Below, piece after piece: positions 14,606 to 18,791 of a stretch of DNA of 18,791 bases (positions are counted from its first letter, which is position 1; the number at the start of each line of letters is the position of its first letter). The notes below the pieces were generated by a model, which saw only the letters and a program-made list of their open reading frames with translations, had not been told where the DNA came from and did not search any database. This DNA comes from JAVBNO01 sp031551485 (GTDB taxonomy: Bacteria; Bacillota; Clostridia; Oscillospirales; Ruminococcaceae). A program made the translations under genes and the position numbers. The DNA lies in assembly GCA_031551485.1 (NCBI GenBank), contig JAVBNO010000015.1:1-18791 (forward strand), read 5' to 3'.

Positions 14606-15982
14606 GTGAAAAAAGCGAATGCGACCAATGAAGAGAACATCGTGGTGGAGAACATCACAGCGGAAAATATGGTGAAAGAAGAGAAAAGCGCCCCAAAGGC
14701 GAAAATGCCCAAAAAGAAAAAAGGCAAAGCGAAATGGATTGTCCTGGGTATTGTTGGGGTGATCGTCATTGGGCTGGGGGTTTTAATTGCCAGCGCGTTA
14801 AGTGCCGTGCCCGTTGTGGGTGTGACGAAAGCCTCAATAGGGGATGTGGAATCCTATTTGTCTGTGACAGGCATGGTGTCCTCGGGCGAGCAGACCACTT
14901 ATTTTGTGCCGGCTTCGGCCAAGGTGGTGGCGGTCAATTTTTCAGTGGGCGACATTGTGAAAAAGGGCGACCCGATTATCGTGTTTGACCAGGCCGATTT
15001 GGACAGCGCATTGAAACAGGCATCGCTGAACCTGCGCAATGCCCAGTTGCAAGCGGCGGACTTGCAGAATACCATTAATACAGACAAGCAGGATCTGGCC
15101 GATGTGCTGGAGGAGATTCGGGTGCTGGAAAACCGGATTGACATGCATCAGAACGACCACGAGTATGACGCCAAGACCGCCCAGTGGGAAGCGACACTGG
15201 AAGGCAAATATGCCAAACGGGATCAGCTGGAGAAAACGAGTGTAACGCCACAGCAAATTGAGCAGGCGAACATTGGCGTGTCTTTGGCGAGCCTTACATA
15301 TCAAGATACCCTTAAAATGGTGAACGACGGCAAAGGCGGCATTATTGCCGGATACGACGGCGTGTTGACGACCATTAACCTGGTGGAGGGCGGCACAGCC
15401 CAACCGGGGCAGGTGGCCGCTGTATTGGAGAGCCTTGACGATGTGAAGGTGAAATTTACTGTCGGCAAATATGATGTGGCGCGGCTGAAGCTGGGTCAAC
15501 CGGCTATTGTGACCTTTGGCGACACAAAGCTCCAGGGTGAAGTGACGCACATTGCGGCGGCGGCCCAGACCACTGCGGAAGGCACCGTGCTGGCTGCTGA
15601 AGTGACGGTGGATGATCCCAACCACATCCTCAAGCTGGGGCTGGAGACAGATATCGAAATTCTGACGGCGAAAGAGGCCAGCGTGCTTGTTGTGCCGGTA
15701 GAAGCTGTGAAGGTGGACAAAGACGGCAACTACGTTTATACGGTGGAGCTGATGCCCAACACCAAAGATATGTATCAGCCGGTTAAAACCTATGTGAACG
15801 TGGGCGCTTCGTCAGATACGGAGATTATTATTACCGAGGGGTTAAGCGAAGGCGCCATGGTGATACGGATGCCGCCTAAGACGATCGACAGCATGCGCGT
15901 TGTGCGAATTTTGGAGGGCGATGTTTTTAGCGGAGCCGCGTTCCAAAACGGCGGCGGTATGTTTGCGACAACAGCTGGATAG
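14606..15982 (+). CDS. HlyD/MacA-type efflux adaptor (membrane fusion) protein
   Basis: The 458-residue product has a charged cytoplasmic N-terminus (Lys-rich 28-43), one membrane helix (about 44-66), and then the adaptor fold. A first biotinyl-lipoyl half ends in VPASAKVVAVNFSVGDIVKKGDPIIVFD (101-128). A helical coiled-coil hairpin follows (about 129-235). The second lipoyl half contains GIIAGYDGVLTTINLVEGGTAQPGQ, and beta-barrel and membrane-proximal domains follow. Such adaptors work with MacB-type ABC permeases to export peptides, antibiotics or lipid-like substrates. The start is GTG 14606 behind GGCGGTGA. It precedes the permease gene by 21 bp. The Gly/Phe-rich tail (about 445-458) looks unstructured. 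Confidence 0.9.
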   Translation: MKKANATNEENIVVENITAENMVKEEKSAPKAKMPKKKKGKAKWIVLGIVGVIVIGLGVLIASALSAVPVVGVTKASIGDVESYLSVTGMVSSGEQTTYFVPASAKVVAVNFSVGDIVKKGDPIIVFDQADLDSALKQASLNLRNAQLQAADLQNTINTDKQDLADVLEEIRVLENRIDMHQNDHEYDAKTAQWEATLEGKYAKRDQLEKTSVTPQQIEQANIGVSLASLTYQDTLKMVNDGKGGIIAGYDGVLTTINLVEGGTAQPGQVAAVLESLDDVKVKFTVGKYDVARLKLGQPAIVTFGDTKLQGEVTHIAAAAQTTAEGTVLAAEVTVDDPNHILKLGLETDIEILTAKEASVLVVPVEAVKVDKDGNYVYTVELMPNTKDMYQPVKTYVNVGASSDTEIIITEGLSEGAMVIRMPPKTIDSMRVVRILEGDVFSGAAFQNGGGMFATTAG

Positions 15983-16003
15983 GCCGGAGGTTAAGTCAAA
16001 CAT

Positions 16004-17206
16004 ATGAGAATATTTGAAAATATCAAGATGGCGGTAGACAGCATTCTTTCCAATAAGATGCGGTCATTCCTCACAATGTTGGGCATTATCATCGGCATCA
16101 GCTCGGTGATTATGATTATTGCGGCCGGCAACGGCGGCAAGGCATCGATTATGTCAAGCATTGAGGATATTGGCGCTTCCACCATCACCATTTCCCAAAA
16201 CGCTCAAAACGCCACGCCGGGGGACGAGCTGACCGTCGCCGACGCCGAAGCCATTCAGGCCAAGGTGCCGGGGGTTAAATTGGTGACGCCTTTTTCCCAG
16301 CTGATGGGACGGGCGAATGCCAATAGCAAAAACAACATGGCTATGTTGCAGCTCTGCTCACAAAACATGGAAACAATGAATGCCATGGAGATGAAAAGCG
16401 GACGCTTTTTTTCCCAAGAGGATTACGAATCCGGGCGCAATGTGGCCGTGATTGACGAAAGCACCGCCGACTACTTTTTTGGCAGCAACAATGTGGTGGG
16501 CATGGATTTAACCATCACCAGCCGCGGGCAAAGTTTCAAGGTGAAAATTTGCGGCGTAAGCAAAAGCGAAAGCGGCGGATTCGCCTTTGACGGCATGCCT
16601 TCTTTTGTCTATATGCCCTTGACCAGCTATGCCCAGTCCATTGGACAAAAGGTGACTGTAGACAGCATTTACATTATGGCGGACTCCAAAGAGCTGACCG
16701 AGCAAGTGGGCATTATGACCCAGAACGTGGTGGAGGCCCGCCACGGCAACCGGGGGCGTGAAGCCTACCGGATGCAGGAGCTGATGGCGCAGGTGGAGAT
16801 GTTGAACAGCGTAATCAGCATTTTCCAGGGCTTTATTGTGGCGGTGGCCGCGATATCCCTGTTGGTGGGCGGCATCGGCGTTATGAATATCATGCTGGTG
16901 GCCGTGACCGAGCGGACCCGGGAAATTGGCATTCGCAAGGCGCTTGGGGCCAAGACAAATATTATTTTACAGCAGTTTTTGACCGAGTCGGCCATCATCA
17001 CCCTTTTTGGTGGTATTATCGGCATGTTATTCGGGGTGCTGGGGGCGACGCTGATTTGTAGTCTTATTGATATTACCCCTGTGTTTTCGCTTAGCGCGAT
17101 TATAGGCACCCTCTTGTTTTCGACGGCAGTGGGCTTGTTCTTCGGCATTTATCCCGCCCGTAAAGCGGCGCGGATGAGTCCCATTGAAGCCTTGCGGCAC
17201 GAATAA
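16004..17206 (+). CDS. MacB-type ABC transporter permease (FtsX-like)
   Basis: This 400-residue permease has one N-terminal membrane helix (about 20-42, after the typical ILSNKMRSFLTMLGIIIGISSV), a large extracytoplasmic MacB-PCD-type domain (about 45-270), and three C-terminal helices near 272-300, 330-355 and 362-388. It ends with the family signature GIYPARKAARMSPIEALR. TERTREIGIRKALGA is the cytoplasmic coupling loop. It has no nucleotide-binding domain of its own, and no ATPase gene is adjacent, although MacB systems need one. GGAGG lies 13 bases before ATG 16004, a rather long spacing. The gene ends just before a strong terminator. Confidence 0.92.
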   Translation: MRIFENIKMAVDSILSNKMRSFLTMLGIIIGISSVIMIIAAGNGGKASIMSSIEDIGASTITISQNAQNATPGDELTVADAEAIQAKVPGVKLVTPFSQLMGRANANSKNNMAMLQLCSQNMETMNAMEMKSGRFFSQEDYESGRNVAVIDESTADYFFGSNNVVGMDLTITSRGQSFKVKICGVSKSESGGFAFDGMPSFVYMPLTSYAQSIGQKVTVDSIYIMADSKELTEQVGIMTQNVVEARHGNRGREAYRMQELMAQVEMLNSVISIFQGFIVAVAAISLLVGGIGVMNIMLVAVTERTREIGIRKALGAKTNIILQQFLTESAIITLFGGIIGMLFGVLGATLICSLIDITPVFSLSAIIGTLLFSTAVGLFFGIYPARKAARMSPIEALRHE

Positions 17207-17226
17207 AAGATTATCTGATTTTTCGA

Positions 17227-17255
17227 ACGGCCCTGTGGAGACACAGGGCCGTTTT
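17227..17255 (+). terminator. Strong intrinsic terminator after the permease gene
   Basis: ACGGCCCTGTG (17227-17237) and CACAGGGCCGT (17242-17252) form a perfect 11-bp GC-rich stem with a GAGA tetraloop (GNRA type), followed by TTTT. It starts 20 bp after the permease stop and should end the adaptor/permease transcript. Confidence 0.93.
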
Positions 17256-17280
17256 GCATATAGAATACCTCTCATTGTAA

Positions 17281-17420
17281 AATAGCAATGAAGCAGGCGT
17301 ATAGCCGCTCCGGAAAGAATATAATATGTTGCCCGGGCCGCGACCGGCTCAACCTTTTGGGCGCAAGGTGTGGAGAAAAAAAGCTAGTACCGATATCGAA
17401 TAGCAGTGAAGCAGAGATAC
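17281..17420. repeat. Module 'b' repeat, copy 1, with a preceding 22-bp b-tail
   Basis: Positions 17281-17302 match the tail seen at the end of both b units (AATAGCAATGAAGCAGGCG). The b unit proper starts at AGCCGCTCCGG (17303) and is 118 bp long. Its body (GGCTCAACCTTTTGGGCGCA, then AAGGTGTGGAG) is a diverged, weaker version of the module 'a' hairpin. It ends in AAGCTAGTACCGATATCGAA and the b-tail. Its head is of the GGAAAGAATATAATATGTTG type. No gene is supported. Confidence 0.85.
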
Positions 17421-17666
17421 AGCCGCTCCGGCAAAGATATAGCCTGTCGCTCGGGCCGCGACGGGCCCATACTTTTTGGCGCAAAAAGTATGCAAAAACA
17501 TTTTTTCGGGGAAACCACATGGTTTCCCCATACCCCATCCTTAGGGCGAGGGTATAGGTGCGCAGGAAACGCCTGGTCTGGCGGGAGACTGTTTTGGGTC
17601 TGATTTTGGGGTGCAAACGGTGAAAAAAGGTTGATACCAATATTGAATCAAAGTTGAGCAGAGCAT
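17421..17666. repeat. Module 'a' repeat, copy 3
   Basis: This is a 246-bp unit with a GGCAAAGATATAGCCTGT-type head, the CATACTTTTT/AAAAAGTATG hairpin (17468-17492), the GGGGAAACCA/TGGTTTCCCC inverted repeat around CA (17508-17529), and the same tail order as copy 1 down to GGTGAAAAAAGGTTGATACC. One extra base before the GGGG run shifts any reverse-strand reading frame relative to copy 2. Confidence 0.88.
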
Positions 17667-17784
17667 AGCCGCTCCGGCAAAGATATAGCCTGTTGCCCGG
17701 GCCGCGACCGGCTCAACCTTTTGGGCGCAAGGTGTGAAGAAAAAAAGCTAGTACCGATATCGAATAGCAATGAAGCAGGCGTAT
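17667..17784. repeat. Module 'b' repeat, copy 2
   Basis: This is a second 118-bp unit starting at AGCCGCTCCGG, exactly 364 bp after the first. The body is nearly identical to the first b unit, but the head is of the GGCAAAGATATAGCCTGT type otherwise seen on 'a' units. Confidence 0.87.
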
Positions 17785-17985
17785 AGCCGCTCCGGAAAGA
17801 ATATAATATGTTGCCCGGGCTGCGACGGGCCCATACTTTTTGGCGCAAAAAGTATGCAAAAACATTTTTCGGGGAAACCACATGGTTTCCCCATACCCCA
17901 TCCTTAGGGCGAGGGCAAAGGTGCGCAGGAAACGCTTGGTCTGTGGGGAGGATAGTTTTAGCTCCGTGCTGGGGCACAGAAGCAT
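17785..17985. repeat. Module 'a' repeat, copy 4 (hybrid head, truncated tail)
   Basis: This copy starts 364 bp after copy 3. It joins the GGAAAGAATATAATATGTTG head to an 'a' body with the CATACTTTTT/AAAAAGTATG hairpin (17832-17856) and the GGGGAAACCA/TGGTTTCCCC inverted repeat (17871-17892). Similarity runs through GTGCGCAGGAAACGCTTGGTCTG and fades near 17985. Confidence 0.85.
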
Positions 17986-18323
17986 TCGCCCTGCGTAGCT
18001 GCCAGATCGTGACTGTACAAGCTCTGTTCAGGGGTGCTGCTCAACAAGGGCTATGCTCGTGATTGCTTGGCAAAGGCCAGTGTAGACAAAATACAGAAAG
18101 TTTATGTTTTCTTATAATAAAATTACATACTGTATAGAGTACGAATGTTTTGCCACGGTGGCTTGTTGTCAATGGATATGGAAATATTAGGTGGGATATT
18201 TGGCTGTGAAAGGGGAAAAAAGACAGAAATTTTCCTGGTTTTTCCTTTAAACGACGAATATTTTTACATGCTTCACACCTTTTTGCGCTTCCTTTTATGT
18301 TACCTTTTGAAGAGGAATGGAAT
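17986..18323. other. Gene-free AT-rich stretch with a possible -10
   Basis: I see no gene here. A consensus TATAAT occurs at 18113-18118 but no good -35 lies 16-18 bp upstream. It could still be part of a promoter for the Cys/Ser-rich gene, about 290 bp away. Short open frames on both strands lack ribosome sites or family-like sequence. Confidence 0.5.
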
Positions 18324-18401
18324 ATGTTGGATATCGCCTTTGAGCGGGATTCAATCATTGACCACAAGATAAAGGAACGTAAAAGCAAAGAGGGGAAAAG
18401 T

Positions 18402-18791
18402 ATGAAAAAACAGTCGAGGCGACTGTTGGCGGCTGCTTTGGTGGTCCCAGTCATCATTGGCCTTGCCAACCTGATTATTCTTGCGGGAGATCCTGAAGAG
18501 GAGAGCCGGCATCATCCGTCCAGCAGCAGTAGGTCTGGGTCATCCAGCAGCAGCGAGGAGTGCATGTGCAGCGACGATTGCGATTGCAGCCCCGCCTGCC
18601 CCACAGGTAACTGTAAATGTGCAGGTCATTGCAAGTGCGACGAAAAATCGGAATGCTCGGAAAGTTCCAGCTCCAGCAGTTGCAGCGAGTCCAGCAGCTC
18701 CCAAAGCTCCAGCAGTTGCAGCGAGTCCAGTAGCTCCAGCAGTTGCAGCGAGTCCAGCAGCTCTCAAAGCTCCAGCAGTTGCAGCGAGTCC
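18402..18791 (+). CDS. Membrane-anchored Cys/Ser-rich repeat protein (partial, runs off window)
   Basis: The first 130 residues are visible, with no stop before the window end. A basic MKKQSRR start leads to one hydrophobic helix (about 8-28), then a Ser/His linker. A 32-residue cluster follows (54-85) with ten cysteines, including CMC, CDC and two CKC motifs, as in metal-binding metallothionein-like segments. From about residue 88 comes low-complexity sequence in which SSSSCSES recurs four times, alternately spaced by SSSQ and a single Ser. This gives a 21-residue (63-bp) super-repeat. The helix may be a signal or anchor. ATG 18402 has GAGGGG six bases upstream. An in-frame ATG at 18324 with GAGG eight bases upstream would add 26 charged residues. 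I do not recognise the family, and its function is unknown. Confidence 0.7.
   Translation, partial: MKKQSRRLLAAALVVPVIIGLANLIILAGDPEEESRHHPSSSSRSGSSSSSEECMCSDDCDCSPACPTGNCKCAGHCKCDEKSECSESSSSSSCSESSSSQSSSSCSESSSSSSCSESSSSQSSSSCSES
18669..18791 (+). repeat. 63-bp in-frame tandem repeat in the Cys/Ser-rich gene
   Basis: An identical 24-nt unit (encoding SSSSCSES) occurs at 18669-18692, 18705-18728, 18732-18755 and 18768-18791. The spacers alternate between 12 nt (AGCAGCTCCCAA or AGCAGCTCTCAA) and 3 nt (AGT). The higher-order period is 63 bp. The array continues past the window edge. Identity at synonymous positions suggests recent expansion. Confidence 0.92.

Noticed and set aside
17281..17985. 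Insertion sequence or transposon
   Set aside because: No transposase frame, no clear terminal inverted repeats and no target duplication can be seen. A non-autonomous element remains possible but is not shown.
18145..18372. Forward open frame of 75 codons before the Cys/Ser-rich gene
   Set aside because: It has no ribosome site, overlaps the better-supported upstream start of the Cys/Ser-rich gene in another frame, and its composition looks non-coding.
18540..18767. Reverse-strand Ala-rich open frame (AATAGA-type repeats)
   Set aside because: It is the antisense of the Ser/Cys repeat array. The sense frame has a ribosome site, a membrane helix and an ordered Cys cluster.

Overview
The window is a bacterial chromosome segment, most likely from an anaerobic Clostridia-class Bacillota, in or near Oscillospirales/Ruminococcaceae. 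The evidence is a group II ECF transporter core (ecfA1-ecfA2-ecfT), a ClpE-type Clp ATPase behind a CIRCE operator, a DUF5711-type protein, a CvpA-type protein, moderate-to-high GC with strong purine-rich Shine-Dalgarno sites, and frequent GTG/TTG starts. The species cannot be named from this sequence alone. Every gene I accept lies on the + strand.

Layout. Positions 1-371 hold two tandem copies of a ~247-bp palindrome-rich repeat (module 'a'; the first copy is cut by the window edge). An extended -10 promoter (474-503) then drives ruvC-ruvA-ruvB (Holliday-junction processing), followed by glmM (peptidoglycan precursor synthesis), a small degenerate GIY-YIG-like protein and a SAM-dependent rRNA-type methyltransferase. 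A terminator-like hairpin (5673-5717) separates these from ecfA1-ecfA2-ecfT, truA, a DUF5711-type membrane-anchored protein, a CvpA-type membrane protein and a CDP-alcohol phosphatidyltransferase, which are closely spaced and probably co-transcribed.

The stop codon of the phosphatidyltransferase gene lies inside a near-perfect CIRCE operator (11799-11825). A weaker CtsR-like box follows at 11959-11975, then a 758-residue ClpE-type unfoldase. This pattern points to heat-shock control. Next comes a structured leader (hairpin 14486-14534) and a two-gene cassette, an HlyD/MacA-type adaptor and a MacB-type permease, with no ATPase gene beside it. It closes with a strong intrinsic terminator (17227-17255).

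Positions 17281 to about 17985 carry the same repeat family in a tandem composite: two 364-bp periods, each made of a 118-bp 'b' unit and a ~246-bp 'a' unit. Heads and bodies of these units are reassorted. The window ends inside an open gene (from 18402) for a membrane-anchored Cys/Ser-rich protein. It has a ten-cysteine cluster containing four CxC motifs, followed by 63-bp (21-residue) Ser/Cys repeats.

The main block is ordinary core housekeeping. The unusual material is the mosaic repeat family flanking it, the structured leader of the adaptor/permease cassette, the dual heat-shock operators at clpE, and the Cys/Ser-rich protein at the right edge.
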